In this document: piece by piece, positions 43,836 through 52,607 of the stretch
Numbering within the stretch: the stretch's first letter is position 1
Layout of the letters: the number at the start of each line of letters is the position of its first letter
Origin: Streptomyces sp. NBC_01214
GTDB taxonomy: Bacteria > Actinomycetota > Actinomycetes > Streptomycetales > Streptomycetaceae
Direction of reading: 5' to 3'
Assembly: GCF_026340975.1 (NCBI RefSeq)
Contig: NZ_JAPEOS010000001.1
Location: 2,130,501-2,194,500, forward strand
DNA: 64,000 nucleotides
The notes under the pieces: model-generated
What the model was told of the DNA's origin: nothing
The model's input: only the letters and a program-made list of their open reading frames with translations
Databases searched by the model: none
Translations under genes and position numbers: made by a program

Positions 43836-44645
43836 GTGAAAAAGCTCTCCGCACGACGACGCCATCCGCTGGCGGCGGTCGTCGTTCTACTCCTCGCGCT
43901 GGCGGCCACTGGGGGGCTGTACGCCGCCTTTGCTCCCGCGGGCAAGGCGCAGGCCGATGAAACCGCCCAGTCCCTCGCCATCGAGGAGGGCAAGAAGCTC
44001 TACGCCGTGGGTTGCGCAAGCTGCCACGGAACCGGCGGTCAGGGTTCCTCTGACGGCCCGAGCCTGGTCGGCGTCGGCTCCGCGGCCGTCGACTTCCAGG
44101 TGAGCACGGGCCGCATGCCCGCCCAGCAGCCCGGCGCCCAGGTGCCGAAGAAGCCCGTCATTTACGACCAGGCGCAGATCGACCAGCTGGCCGCGTACAT
44201 CGCGTCCCTCGGTGCCGGTCCGATCACGCCGACCGCGAAGCAGTACGACCCGGCGGGCGCCGACATCGCCAACGGTGGTGAGCTCTTCCGCAACAACTGC
44301 GCGCAGTGCCACAACTTCACCGGCGAAGGCGGCGCGCTGACGAACGGCAAGTACGCCCCCAACCTTGAGGACGTCTCGCCGAAGCACATCTACGAGGCCA
44401 TGCAGACCGGCCCGCAGAACATGCCCTCCTTCCCCGACAGCACCATGCCGGAGAAGCAGAAGAAGGACATCATCGCGTACCTCCAGAACGTGAACGGCGA
44501 GAAGTCGACCAGCCCCGGTGGCCTGAAGCTCGGTGGCCTCGGCCCCGTCTCCGAGGGTCTGTTCGGCTGGATCTTCGCCCTGGGTGCGCTGATCGCTGTC
44601 GCCGTCTGGGTCGCGGCCCACACCGCTAAGGCCAAGAAGTCATGA
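43836..44645 (+). CDS. qcrC: Cytochrome bc1 dihaem c subunit
   Basis: 269 residues. An N-terminal membrane anchor (11-31), two class I c-type haem domains with CASCH (60-64) and CAQCH (155-159), and a C-terminal membrane helix near 240-262. In actinobacteria this double cytochrome replaces soluble cytochrome c and passes electrons straight to the aa3 oxidase CuA centre. Its stop overlaps the qcrA start (ATGA). Confidence 0.96.
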   Translation: MKKLSARRRHPLAAVVVLLLALAATGGLYAAFAPAGKAQADETAQSLAIEEGKKLYAVGCASCHGTGGQGSSDGPSLVGVGSAAVDFQVSTGRMPAQQPGAQVPKKPVIYDQAQIDQLAAYIASLGAGPITPTAKQYDPAGADIANGGELFRNNCAQCHNFTGEGGALTNGKYAPNLEDVSPKHIYEAMQTGPQNMPSFPDSTMPEKQKKDIIAYLQNVNGEKSTSPGGLKLGGLGPVSEGLFGWIFALGALIAVAVWVAAHTAKAKKS

Positions 44646-45697
44646 GTAGCCAAGAGATTCCCGAAGACAAGCACCTGCCGAGCGAGCAGGGCGACGCCCA
44701 CCACGGCGTAGCGGTCGCGGACGACCCGTTCGCCGACCCGGGCCTGCCGGTCCACAAGCTGCGCATCCAGGACATCGACGAGCGGGCGGCGAGGCGCTCC
44801 GAGCGCACCGTCGCGATGCTCTTCACGCTGTCGATGCTGGCGACGATCGCCTTCATCGCGTCCTACGTGATCTTCCCGGTCGACAAGATCGTCTACATCT
44901 TCCCCATCGGGAAGGTCAGCGCGCTCAACTTCTCCCTGGGCATCACCCTGGGCGTGGCCCTCTTCTGCATCGGCGCGGGCGCGGTCCACTGGGCCCGCAC
45001 CCTGATGTCCGACGTCGAGGTCGCCGCCGAGCGCCACGAGATCGCCGCTCCGCCGGAGGTCAAGGCGCAGGTCCTGCAGGACTTCGCCGACGGCGCGAAC
45101 GAGTCCGCCATCGGCCGGCGTCCGCTGATCCGCAACACGCTCCTCGGCGCGATGGCCATGGTGCCGCTCTCCGGCGTCATGCTGCTGCGCGACCTGGGCC
45201 CGCTGCCCGAGGAGAAGCTGCGCAAGACCCTGTGGGCCAAGGGCAAGCTGCTCATCAACCAGAACACGATGGAGCCGCTGCGTCCCGAGGACGTGTACGT
45301 CGGTTCGCTCACCTTCGCCATGCCGGAAGGCCTGGAGGAGGAGCAGCACGACTTCCAGGTACAGATCGCCAAGGCCGCCCTGATGATCGTCCGCATTCAG
45401 CCGGAGGACATCAAGGACAAGAAGGAACTGGAGTGGTCCCACGACGGGATCGTGGCCTACTCCAAGATCTGCACCCACGTCGGCTGCCCGATCAGCCTGT
45501 ACGAGCAGCAGACGCACCACGTGCTCTGCCCGTGCCACCAGTCCACCTTCGACCTCTCCGACGGCGCCCGTGTCATCTTCGGCCCGGCCGGTCACGCGCT
45601 TCCGCAGCTGCGGATCGGCGTGAATGACGAAGGCTTCCTCGAAGCGCTCGGCGACTTCGAAGAGCCCGTCGGTCCTGCATTCTGGGAGCGCGGATGA
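44642..45697 (+). CDS. qcrA: Rieske iron-sulfur subunit of bc1 complex
   Basis: 351 residues with three membrane helices, the extended actinobacterial form. The [2Fe-2S] ligands are Cys277, His279, Cys296 and His299 in CTHVGC and CPCHQS, with a Cys282-Cys298 disulfide. It takes the first electron from menaquinol. Coupled to qcrC and qcrB by 4-base overlaps. Confidence 0.96.
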   Translation: MSSQEIPEDKHLPSEQGDAHHGVAVADDPFADPGLPVHKLRIQDIDERAARRSERTVAMLFTLSMLATIAFIASYVIFPVDKIVYIFPIGKVSALNFSLGITLGVALFCIGAGAVHWARTLMSDVEVAAERHEIAAPPEVKAQVLQDFADGANESAIGRRPLIRNTLLGAMAMVPLSGVMLLRDLGPLPEEKLRKTLWAKGKLLINQNTMEPLRPEDVYVGSLTFAMPEGLEEEQHDFQVQIAKAALMIVRIQPEDIKDKKELEWSHDGIVAYSKICTHVGCPISLYEQQTHHVLCPCHQSTFDLSDGARVIFGPAGHALPQLRIGVNDEGFLEALGDFEEPVGPAFWERG

Positions 45698-47319
45698 GCA
45701 CCAGCGTCAACAACGAGCGCAAAGCGCCGGCCGGCGAGCGCGTAGCCGACTGGGCGGACGGCCGCCTGGGCATCTACGGCCTGGCCAAGGCCAACATGCG
45801 CAAGATCTTCCCGGACCACTGGTCCTTCATGCTGGGTGAGATCTGCCTCTACAGCTTCATCATCATCATCCTCACGGGTGTGTACCTGACGCTGTTCTTC
45901 CACCCGAGCATGAACGAGGTCGTGTACCACGGCTCGTACGTGCCGATGCAGGGCGTCATGATGTCCGAGGCCTTCGCCTCGACGCTGGACATCAGCTTCG
46001 ACGTCCGCGGTGGCCTGCTGATCCGTCAGATCCACCACTGGGCGGCGCTGATCTTCGTCGCGGCGATGATCGTGCACATGATGCGCGTCTTCTTCACCGG
46101 TGCGTTCCGCAAGCCGCGTGAGGTCAACTGGATCTTCGGCTTCCTGCTGCTGGTCCTCGGCATGTTCACCGGCTTCACCGGTTACTCGCTGCCGGACGAC
46201 CTGCTCTCGGGTACCGGTGTCCGCTTCATGCAGGGCGCCATCCTGTCCGTCCCGGTCGTCGGCACCTACCTGTCGATGTTCCTGTTCGGCGGGGAGTTCC
46301 CGGGCGGCGACTTCGTCGCGCGGTTCTACTCGGTGCACATCCTGCTGCTGCCCGGCATCATGATGGGCCTGCTCGTGGCCCACCTGATCCTGGTCTTCTA
46401 CCACAAGCACACCCAGTTCGCGGGTCCCGGCAAGACGAACAACAACGTCGTCGGCATGCCGCTGCTGCCGGTCTACATGGCCAAGGCCGGAGGCTTCTTC
46501 TTCCTGGTCTTCGGTGTCATCGCGGCCGTCGCTGCGGTCGCCTCGATCAACCCGATCTGGGCGCTCGGCCCGTACCGCCCGGACCACGTGTCCACCGGTG
46601 CGCAGCCCGACTGGTACATGGGTATGCCGGAAGGCCTGATCCGAGCCATGCCCGGCTGGGAGATCAACATGTGGGGCCACACGCTCGTCCTGGGCGTGTT
46701 CATCCCGCTGCTGCTCTTCCCGCTGGTGCTCGGCGCGATCGCCGTCTGGCCGTTCATCGAGTCCTGGGTCACCGGGGACAAGCGCGAGCACCACATCCTG
46801 GACCGCCCGCGCAACGTCCCGACCCGTACGGCCTTCGGTGTCGCCTGGATCGCGGAGTACATCGTGCTCCTCATCGGCGGCGGCAACGACATGTTCGCCC
46901 AGTACTTCCACCTGTCGATCAACTCGATCACGTGGTTCGTCCGGATCGGCTTCTTCGTCGTCCCGGTCCTCGCCTTCATCGTCACCAAGCGGATCTGCCT
47001 CGGCCTCCAGCGCCGGGACCACGACAAGGTGCTGCACGGTCGCGAGACCGGCATCATCAAGCGTCTGCCGCACGGTGAGTTCGTCGAGGTCCACGAGCCG
47101 CTCCCGGCGGGTCAGCTGCACACCCTCACCTCGCACGAGCAGTACAAGCCGTTCGAGATCGGCCCGACGGTCGACGAGAACGGTGTCGAGCGCAAGGTGA
47201 AGGCCACCGAGAAGCTGCGCGCGAAGCTCAGCAAGGGCTTCTACGGCGAAGGCAACCAGATTCCGAAGCCCACGGTGGAGGAATACAAGGAGATCCAGTC
47301 CGGCCACGGCCACCACTGA
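45694..47319 (+). CDS. qcrB: Cytochrome b subunit of bc1 complex
   Basis: 541 residues. Eight or nine helices in the core carry the haem-ligating histidines (RQIHHWAALIFVAAMIVHMMR and YSVHILLLPGIMMGLLVAHLILVFYHKHTQ) and the quinol-site PDW-like motif (AQPDWYMG). The C-terminal 110 residues form the hydrophilic extension typical of actinobacteria. Oxidises menaquinol. A T-tailed terminator follows. Confidence 0.96.
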   Translation: MSTSVNNERKAPAGERVADWADGRLGIYGLAKANMRKIFPDHWSFMLGEICLYSFIIIILTGVYLTLFFHPSMNEVVYHGSYVPMQGVMMSEAFASTLDISFDVRGGLLIRQIHHWAALIFVAAMIVHMMRVFFTGAFRKPREVNWIFGFLLLVLGMFTGFTGYSLPDDLLSGTGVRFMQGAILSVPVVGTYLSMFLFGGEFPGGDFVARFYSVHILLLPGIMMGLLVAHLILVFYHKHTQFAGPGKTNNNVVGMPLLPVYMAKAGGFFFLVFGVIAAVAAVASINPIWALGPYRPDHVSTGAQPDWYMGMPEGLIRAMPGWEINMWGHTLVLGVFIPLLLFPLVLGAIAVWPFIESWVTGDKREHHILDRPRNVPTRTAFGVAWIAEYIVLLIGGGNDMFAQYFHLSINSITWFVRIGFFVVPVLAFIVTKRICLGLQRRDHDKVLHGRETGIIKRLPHGEFVEVHEPLPAGQLHTLTSHEQYKPFEIGPTVDENGVERKVKATEKLRAKLSKGFYGEGNQIPKPTVEEYKEIQSGHGHH

Positions 47320-47375
47320 TCCCCGCATGAACGCATGAGGGACTGATTTCGGTCAGTCCTGGTGTCGCCACGGCG

Positions 47376-47409
47376 AGAGCCCCGTCCAGTGTCTGGACGG
47401 GGCTCTTTG
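47376..47409 (+). terminator. Intrinsic terminator after qcrB
   Basis: A 14-bp stem AGAGCCCCGTCCAG with loop TGT followed by TTT. It ends the ctaE-qcrCAB unit 57 bases past the qcrB stop. Confidence 0.87.
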
Positions 47410-47498
47410 CCGTAACCGGGGCTGGATAGGCTGAACCCTGACCGATCAGACGTGGGCGCCGGAACATGGGGGCGGCCCACCGACAGCAGGAGCGGACC

Positions 47499-48563
47499 AT
47501 GAACGTTGCGACCCCGGCAGGCGGCGACAGCGTGGCGGCCCGTGGCTGGCCGGGCGTTCTCGACGCTCTGCTGACCGGCCAGGACCTGCGCGAAGAGGAC
47601 ACCGCCTGGGCCATGGACCGGATCATGCGGGGGGAGGCCACCGACGCCCAGATCGCCGGCTTCACGGTCGCGCTGCGGGCCAAGGGGGAGACGGTCGAGG
47701 AGATCAACGGCCTCGTACGGGCGATGTACGCGCACGCCAACCTGATCGAGGTGCCCGGCCGCACGGTGGACATCGTCGGCACCGGCGGCGACGGGGCCAA
47801 AACGGTGAACATCTCCACGATGTCGGCGATCGTGGTGGCCGGTACCGGCGCCAAGGTCGTCAAGCACGGCAACCGGGCCGCGTCCTCCGCGAGCGGGTCC
47901 TCGGACGTCCTGGAGAAGCTCGGGGTGAACCTCCAGCTGAGCCGGGAGCGGGTCGTGGAGGTCGCCGAGGGGGCCGGCATCACCTTCTGCTTCGCCGTGA
48001 AGTTCCACCCGGCACTGCGCCATGTGGCCGCGGCCCGCAAGGAGCTGGGCATCCGGACCTTCTTCAACGCGCTGGGCCCGCTGACCAACCCGGCCCGGGT
48101 GCGCGCCCAGGCGACCGGCGTGGCCGATCCCCGGATGGCCCCGATCATCGCCGGCGTGCTCGCCGCGCGGGGCTCCTCCGCACTGGTCTTCCGGGGCGAC
48201 GACGGCCTGGACGAACTGACCACGACGTCGACCTCGCGCATCTGGTGGGTCCGCGACGGCAAGGTCACCGAGCAGGCCTTCGACCCCCGTGACGTGGGCA
48301 TCTCCCTGGTCGACGTCTCCGCCCTGGCCGGCGGGGACCCCTCGTACAACGCGGACGTGGCCCGCCGCCTGCTGGCCGGCGAGACCGGCCCGGTCCGCGA
48401 CGCCGTCCTGCTGAACTCGGCGGCGGCCCTGGTGGCCCTCGACCCCGGCCCGGGCACCCTGGAGGAGCAGATCGCGGCCGGCATCGCCCGTGCGGCGCAG
48501 TCCATCGACTCGGGTGCGGCCCGGGCCGCCCTGGAGCGCTGGGTGACCGCCAGCAACGCGTAG
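47499..48563 (+). CDS. trpD: Anthranilate phosphoribosyltransferase
   Basis: 354 residues. It transfers phosphoribose to anthranilate in tryptophan synthesis. Signature blocks: [18 protein letters not shown] (PRPP site), [23 protein letters not shown] and [12 protein letters not shown]. The ATG at 47499 has AGGAG 7 bases upstream. It lies directly after the bc1 genes, away from other trp genes, the usual Streptomyces location. A hairpin follows. Confidence 0.95.
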   Translation: MNVATPAGGDSVAARGWPGVLDALLTGQDLREEDTAWAMDRIMRGEATDAQIAGFTVALRAKGETVEEINGLVRAMYAHANLIEVPGRTVDIVGTGGDGAKTVNISTMSAIVVAGTGAKVVKHGNRAASSASGSSDVLEKLGVNLQLSRERVVEVAEGAGITFCFAVKFHPALRHVAAARKELGIRTFFNALGPLTNPARVRAQATGVADPRMAPIIAGVLAARGSSALVFRGDDGLDELTTTSTSRIWWVRDGKVTEQAFDPRDVGISLVDVSALAGGDPSYNADVARRLLAGETGPVRDAVLLNSAAALVALDPGPGTLEEQIAAGIARAAQSIDSGAARAALERWVTASNA

Positions 48564-48589
48564 CGGGACGAGAACGGCGCGAAAACGAC

Positions 48590-48618
48590 GACCCCGGTCC
48601 ACCATGCGGACCGGGGTC
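48590..48618 (+). terminator. Hairpin after trpD
   Basis: An 11-bp perfect stem GACCCCGGTCC with a 7-base loop, then TTG. Confidence 0.7.
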
Positions 48619-48654
48619 TTGCGTACGCGCGATCATGTGGCAGGATGCTGAACA

Positions 48655-48760
48655 GGTCACGAGTGACAGCGTTTAGGCCCCGGCTTGCTGTCCGGCAACC
48701 CTCCTTCCGTGGCGGGGTGCCCCGGGTGATGACCAGGTCGTAGGCAGCAAGGCCTACGGC
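48655..48760 (+). ncRNA. SAM-IV riboswitch
   Basis: The segment beginning GGTCACGAGTGACAGCG, then CCCCGGCTTGCTGTCCGG, CAACCCTCC, GGCGGGGTGCCCCGGGTGA and GACCAGG follows the SAM-IV consensus block by block. This S-adenosylmethionine sensor is found in actinobacteria upstream of sulfur genes. A further hairpin (GTAGGC...GCCTAC, 48740-48758) follows, then a terminator-like stem. It precedes the class V aminotransferase at 48994, whose expression should fall when SAM is plentiful. Confidence 0.9.
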
Positions 48761-48771
48761 AAGCGCGGATC

Positions 48772-48811
48772 CCTCGACACCAGGGGTCCTGGTCTTCTCG
48801 AGGAGCTTTTT
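48772..48811 (+). terminator. Riboswitch expression platform: hairpin with T5 tract, overlapping a ribosome site
   Basis: CCTCGA (48772-48777) pairs with TCGAGG (48798-48803) around an inner ACCAGG/CCTGGT stem, and TTTTT follows at 48807-48811. The right arm runs into GAGGAG (48800-48805), a ribosome-binding sequence for a seven-codon reading frame. The hairpin could stop transcription or hide that ribosome site. Confidence 0.72.
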
Positions 48812-48813
48812 CC

Positions 48814-48834
48814 GTGAGCAAGCGAATGCGATAG
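48814..48834 (+). CDS. Possible leader peptide VSKRMR
   Basis: The frame GTG AGC AAG CGA ATG CGA TAG encodes six residues. GAGGAG lies 8 bases before the GTG, better than the ribosome site of many full genes here. It sits between the SAM-IV riboswitch and the aminotransferase gene. It could be a regulatory leader or the residue of a coding start; no function is implied by its sequence. Confidence 0.35.
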   Translation: MSKRMR

Positions 48835-48993
48835 GGCGACTCCGCCCCTACTTCACCCTCGGATCAGGGTCACTTCCGTGTACCCCCGCGCCGTGCGCTC
48901 CGAGGACCCTCCCGTACCCCGGACGGCCGCAGCGCCGTACCCGCGTACGGGCACACCGAAGCCATTCAGCCCTGCCTGCCGGGAGATACCGCC

Positions 48994-50382
48994 ATGTCCG
49001 CATCCCTGAACGCCGCCGTCGCCACCACCACCGCAGCCACCGCCGACCCCGCCTGTGCCGAGCCGCTCGCGGTCCTCGGCCGGGACGTCACCGTCCCGCT
49101 CGTCACCGGCGGGGAGGTCAGCTACGCGGCCCTCGACTACGCGGCCAGCGCCCCCGCCCTGCAGCGGGTCTGGGACGACGTGGCCGCGTACGCCCCGTAC
49201 TACGGCAGCGTGCACCGCGGCGCCGGATACCTCTCGCAGCTCTCCACCGACCTCTTCGAGCAGAGCCGGGTCACCGTCGCCGAGTTCCTCGACTGCCGCC
49301 CCACCGACCAGGTCGTCTTCACCCGGTCCACCACCGACTCGCTGAACCTGCTCGCCGCCGTACTCCCCGCCGACTGCCAGGTGTTCGTCTTCGAGACCGA
49401 GCACCACGCCTCGCTGCTGCCGTGGACGAACGCCCGGGTCACCTACCTCAACGCGCCGCGCACCCAGGCCGAGGCCGTCGCCACCCTGGAGCGCGCGCTG
49501 GCCGACCGCGAGCCCTACGGGCCGGCGCTGGTCTGCGTCACCGGCGCCTCCAACGTCACCGGCGAGCTGTGGCCGGTCAAGGAACTCGCCGCCGCCGCGC
49601 ACGCCCACGGCGCGCGCATCGTGCTGGACGCCGCCCAACTGGCCCCGCACCACCCCGTCTCCGTACAGGAGCTGGACGTCGACTGGGTCGCCTTCTCCGG
49701 ACACAAGCTCTACGCGCCCTTCGGCTCCGGCGTGCTCGCCGGGCGCGCCGACTGGCTCCAGCAGGCCGACCCGTACCTCGCGGGCGGCGGCGCCTCCCGC
49801 AAGGTGGCCCGGCGCGAGGACGGCGGCGTGGACGTCGAGTGGCACACCACCGCGGCCCGCCACGAGGCCGGCTCCCCGAACGTCATCGGCGTCTACTCCA
49901 TCGCCTCGGCCTGCAAGGCCCTGACCGAGGCCGGCTTCGAGAACCTGGTCGCCCGCGAGCAGCACCTCATCGCGAAGGTCCGGGCCGGGCTGGCGCAGGT
50001 CCCGCAGGTCCGGATCCTCTCCCTCTTCGGGGACGACGCCCCACGGGTCGGCGTCATCTCCTTCGTGGTGGACGGCTGGAACAGCTCCCACTTCGCCGCC
50101 GCGCTGTCTGCCGAGTACGGGATCGGCGTCCGCGACGGCCTGTTCTGCGCCCACCCGCTGGTCCGCACCCTCCTGGGCAGCGAGCCGCAGGCCCAGGGCG
50201 AATGCGGAGCTCCGGAGGCCGCCCCGGGCGAGCGCTCCCTCAACGCCATCCGCGTCAGCTTCGGCGCCGGCACCCCCGACGAGCACGTCGACCGCTTCGT
50301 CGGCGCGGTGAAGGAACTGGTCACCTCCGGAGCCAAGTGGCAGTACCGCACGGAGGAGGGCCGCTGCGTGCCGGCGGTGTGA
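48994..50382 (+). CDS. Class V aminotransferase-fold PLP enzyme (SufS/cysteine desulfurase-like)
   Basis: 462 residues with PLP lysine Lys238 in FSGHKLYAPFG and cofactor-binding EHHAS and LDAAQLAPH. The class V fold includes cysteine desulfurases and selenocysteine lyases. The usual mobile cysteine loop is not obvious (HPLVRTLLGSE takes its place, though a Cys precedes it in FCAHP), so the reaction is uncertain. The SAM-IV riboswitch upstream ties it to sulfur or methionine metabolism. The ATG at 48994 has GGGAG 10 bases upstream. The next gene starts 13 bases after its stop. Confidence 0.86.
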   Translation: MSASLNAAVATTTAATADPACAEPLAVLGRDVTVPLVTGGEVSYAALDYAASAPALQRVWDDVAAYAPYYGSVHRGAGYLSQLSTDLFEQSRVTVAEFLDCRPTDQVVFTRSTTDSLNLLAAVLPADCQVFVFETEHHASLLPWTNARVTYLNAPRTQAEAVATLERALADREPYGPALVCVTGASNVTGELWPVKELAAAAHAHGARIVLDAAQLAPHHPVSVQELDVDWVAFSGHKLYAPFGSGVLAGRADWLQQADPYLAGGGASRKVARREDGGVDVEWHTTAARHEAGSPNVIGVYSIASACKALTEAGFENLVAREQHLIAKVRAGLAQVPQVRILSLFGDDAPRVGVISFVVDGWNSSHFAAALSAEYGIGVRDGLFCAHPLVRTLLGSEPQAQGECGAPEAAPGERSLNAIRVSFGAGTPDEHVDRFVGAVKELVTSGAKWQYRTEEGRCVPAV

Positions 50383-50395
50383 CACCGTACGGATC

Positions 50396-50980
50396 ATGAG
50401 CTACTGGGATCCGATACCGACCGTCCGGGCGTGCGCGGAGGGCGAACCGCTGCCGGGTCTGGCCGAGTGGGTGCCCGCGTACGACCACCACTCGTGGAGC
50501 GCCTGGCCCCACACGTGGGAGGAGCGCAACTGGCGCAACGTGCCGGGGCCGTTCTACGGGTCGGTGACCGACACCTGCTGGACGGGCCGGGAGGTCGCGC
50601 CGGACCACGTCCTGTACGACGACGAGGACGGCCGGGAGTTCGTCTACCGCCAGCCCCGCACGCCCGAGGAGACGTACCGGGTCCTGGCCGCGGCCTGGCA
50701 GGAACTGACGGCGGGCTACCAGTGCGACGGGGACGAGCGGTGGACGCCGGAGCTGGTACGGGAGTGGTGGCGGGACCGCGGGCGCGTCCGCGAGTGGGCC
50801 GTGGGCCTGGACCGGAGCTGGTCGGCCTCGGCCCGGGCGGCCGAGCGCGAGGCGGTCGGCGGTGCCAGGGCGTACGTGGCGTACATCGACGACGGCCTCG
50901 CGGACTACCTCCGCGGCTACGTCTTCTGGCTGGCGGAACGCCGCCACCCGCGACCGGACGAACTGCTGCCGCGGCTCTGA
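50396..50980 (+). CDS. Conserved hypothetical protein
   Basis: 194 residues, MSYWDPIPTVRACAEGEPLPGLAEWVP onward. Rich in Trp, Tyr and acidic residues, with no signal or membrane segment and no domain I recognise. Only 13 bases separate it from the riboswitch-controlled aminotransferase, so it is probably in the same transcript and under the same SAM control. Confidence 0.72.
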   Translation: MSYWDPIPTVRACAEGEPLPGLAEWVPAYDHHSWSAWPHTWEERNWRNVPGPFYGSVTDTCWTGREVAPDHVLYDDEDGREFVYRQPRTPEETYRVLAAAWQELTAGYQCDGDERWTPELVREWWRDRGRVREWAVGLDRSWSASARAAEREAVGGARAYVAYIDDGLADYLRGYVFWLAERRHPRPDELLPRL

Positions 50981-51077
50981 CGTTCCCCCTGCCGGGTCCC
51001 CTGCGGGGGCTCGGCGGTGTGGCGTCGCCTCAATCGCCGGCGGGGCTTCAAAGGGTGGGGCGGTGCCCCGCATTTTC

Positions 51078-51121
51078 AGCCTCGCCGGCGTTTGAGGCGC
51101 GGGTCCGGGCGGAGCCCGGTG
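51078..51121. repeat. Partial copy C of the 108-bp element
   Basis: 44 bases starting AGCCTCGCCGGCGTTTGAGG match the left end of copy B exactly and then diverge. A degenerate inverted relative (CTCAATCGCCGGCGGGGCTT) lies at 51031-51050. The rest of the 207-base gap between genes holds nothing I can name. Confidence 0.7.
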
Positions 51122-51187
51122 GGGATCCGGCCGCGCAGGCGAAGGGCAGGGCGTGCCCGGGCCGTACTGCAGACCGCGCCGGAGGCG

Positions 51188-51469
51188 TTACGCGTCGAGG
51201 CCGATCGCGAACGCCGCTTCCAGGTCGTGCTGGGAGTACGTGCGGAAGGCCACGTGGGTGTCCGTCGCCTCGACGCCCGGGATCTTGCTGATGCGGCCGG
51301 GGATGATGTCCGCCAGGTTCTCGTGGCGGGCCACGCGGACCAGCGCGATCAGGTCGTAGGTCCCCGTGACGGAGTAGACCTCGCTGACGTTCTCGAGGGC
51401 GGCGATGGACTCGGCGATCTCGGGGATCCGGTCCACGCTGGTCTTGATGAGCACGATCGCGGTGATCAC
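51188..51469 (-). CDS. Stand-alone Lrp/AsnC ligand-binding (RAM) domain protein
   Basis: 93 residues, MITAIVLIKTSVDRIPEIAESIAAL onward, with GTYDLIALVR. This is the effector-binding half of Lrp/AsnC regulators without the DNA-binding half; such proteins form rings that bind amino acids and may modulate full-length partners. The ATG at 51469 overlaps the stop of the rhomboid protease gene (ATGA), so the two are translated together. Confidence 0.9.
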   Translation of the reverse strand: MITAIVLIKTSVDRIPEIAESIAALENVSEVYSVTGTYDLIALVRVARHENLADIIPGRISKIPGVEATDTHVAFRTYSQHDLEAAFAIGLDA

Positions 51470-52200
51470 GGCTGGCTGTCTCCCTCGGTGGCCGTCGCTG
51501 GTCGCCTCACTCTAGTCGTACCCCGATAGCGGGCCCACGCGTAGAGGAAGCCGAGCGAGAAGCCCACCAGATGGGCCAGATAGGCGACCCCCGGCCCGCT
51601 GCCGGCCCGCTGGGCCGCCAGCCATTGGAGGGCGAACCAGAAGAGCAGCACCATCCACGCCGGGAACCGCAGCGGCAGGAAGAAGAGGAACGGGAACAGG
51701 CTCGTCACCCTTGCGCGCGGGAGCAGGAAGAGGAAGGCGCCCAGTACGGCCGAGATGGCACCGGAGGCCCCGACCAGAGTCTGCGGGGAGCCCGCGTTGG
51801 CCGCCGCGTACGCCGCCATCGCCAGGTACCCCGCACAGAGGTAGAAGAGGAGGAACGCCGGGCGGCCCATCCGTTCCTCCGCCATCGCGCCGAAAACGTA
51901 AAGGAAGAGCATGTTTCCGAGCAGGTGCAGCCAGCTGCCGTGGACGAACAGTGCGGTCAGCGGGGTCAGCCAGGCGCGCGGGCTGCTGGTGAAGAGCTCG
52001 TCCGGGACCACGCCCCAGCGCCGGAAGTAGGCCGTCCCGGCGGACAGCAGCTCTTCCCCCGTGCCGTAGGACGGGTTGAGCCCCGAGGCCGGGCCGAGGA
52101 TGAACACCACGGCGCAGCCCGCGATCAGTGCATGGGCGACCACCGGTCCCCGGGCGGCCTCGCGAACGGCCCGCCACCTTACGATCATGTGACAGAGCAT
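51466..52200 (-). CDS. Rhomboid-family intramembrane serine protease
   Basis: 244 residues with six membrane helices. Catalytic Ser146 in GASGAIS and His210 in AHLVGF are both present, as is the HGSWLHLLGN motif (87-96) that lines the active site. Cleaves membrane proteins within the bilayer; substrates unknown. The ATG at 52200 is given; an ATG at 52188 is equally possible. Downstream overlap with the RAM-domain gene. Confidence 0.9.
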   Translation of the reverse strand: MLCHMIVRWRAVREAARGPVVAHALIAGCAVVFILGPASGLNPSYGTGEELLSAGTAYFRRWGVVPDELFTSSPRAWLTPLTALFVHGSWLHLLGNMLFLYVFGAMAEERMGRPAFLLFYLCAGYLAMAAYAAANAGSPQTLVGASGAISAVLGAFLFLLPRARVTSLFPFLFFLPLRFPAWMVLLFWFALQWLAAQRAGSGPGVAYLAHLVGFSLGFLYAWARYRGTTRVRRPATATEGDSQP

Positions 52201-52324
52201 GACGCAAGGGACCCCACCTGAAGCGGTGGCAGGCCGTAGGGTTACGAGCTGCGGTCCGCAGGACGACGCATACGGCGGCGCGGGCGGCTTTAATTGAATC
52301 AGCTACGAAGGAGAGAGCGGCCTG

Positions 52325-52564
52325 ATGACGGTTCCCCTGCCGACCGACACCACCCGGTGGCGCTGCACCCTGTGCGGCAACCTCACGCGCTTCGACGTGA
52401 CCCGTTCGTCGAAGGTCGTGGAGTACGTCCACCTGGACCTCGCCGGGGAGCCCAAGGTCGAGGAGCGCGAGGTGGTCAATGAGACCATCGAGTCGGTCCG
52501 CTGTCGCTGGTGCAACGCGGTGGACCAGATCGAGCTCGTGGACAGGCCGGGCGCGGACTCCTGA
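52325..52564 (+). CDS. Small zinc-ribbon protein
   Basis: 79 residues with two CxxC knuckles (CTLCGN and CRWCNA) that should bind one zinc. An AAGGAGAG ribosome site lies upstream of the ATG. It sits directly before the NYN-domain gene (43-base gap). Function unknown; a nucleic-acid or protein-docking role would fit. Confidence 0.82.
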   Translation: MTVPLPTDTTRWRCTLCGNLTRFDVTRSSKVVEYVHLDLAGEPKVEEREVVNETIESVRCRWCNAVDQIELVDRPGADS

Positions 52565-52607
52565 CGGAGACGCACCCACAGGAAGATCACGGTAGGGGTG
52601 ACGGATT

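Noticed and set aside
48994-50382. Naming the class V aminotransferase sufS
   Set aside because: The SufS catalytic cysteine loop is not clear and no suf genes are adjacent.
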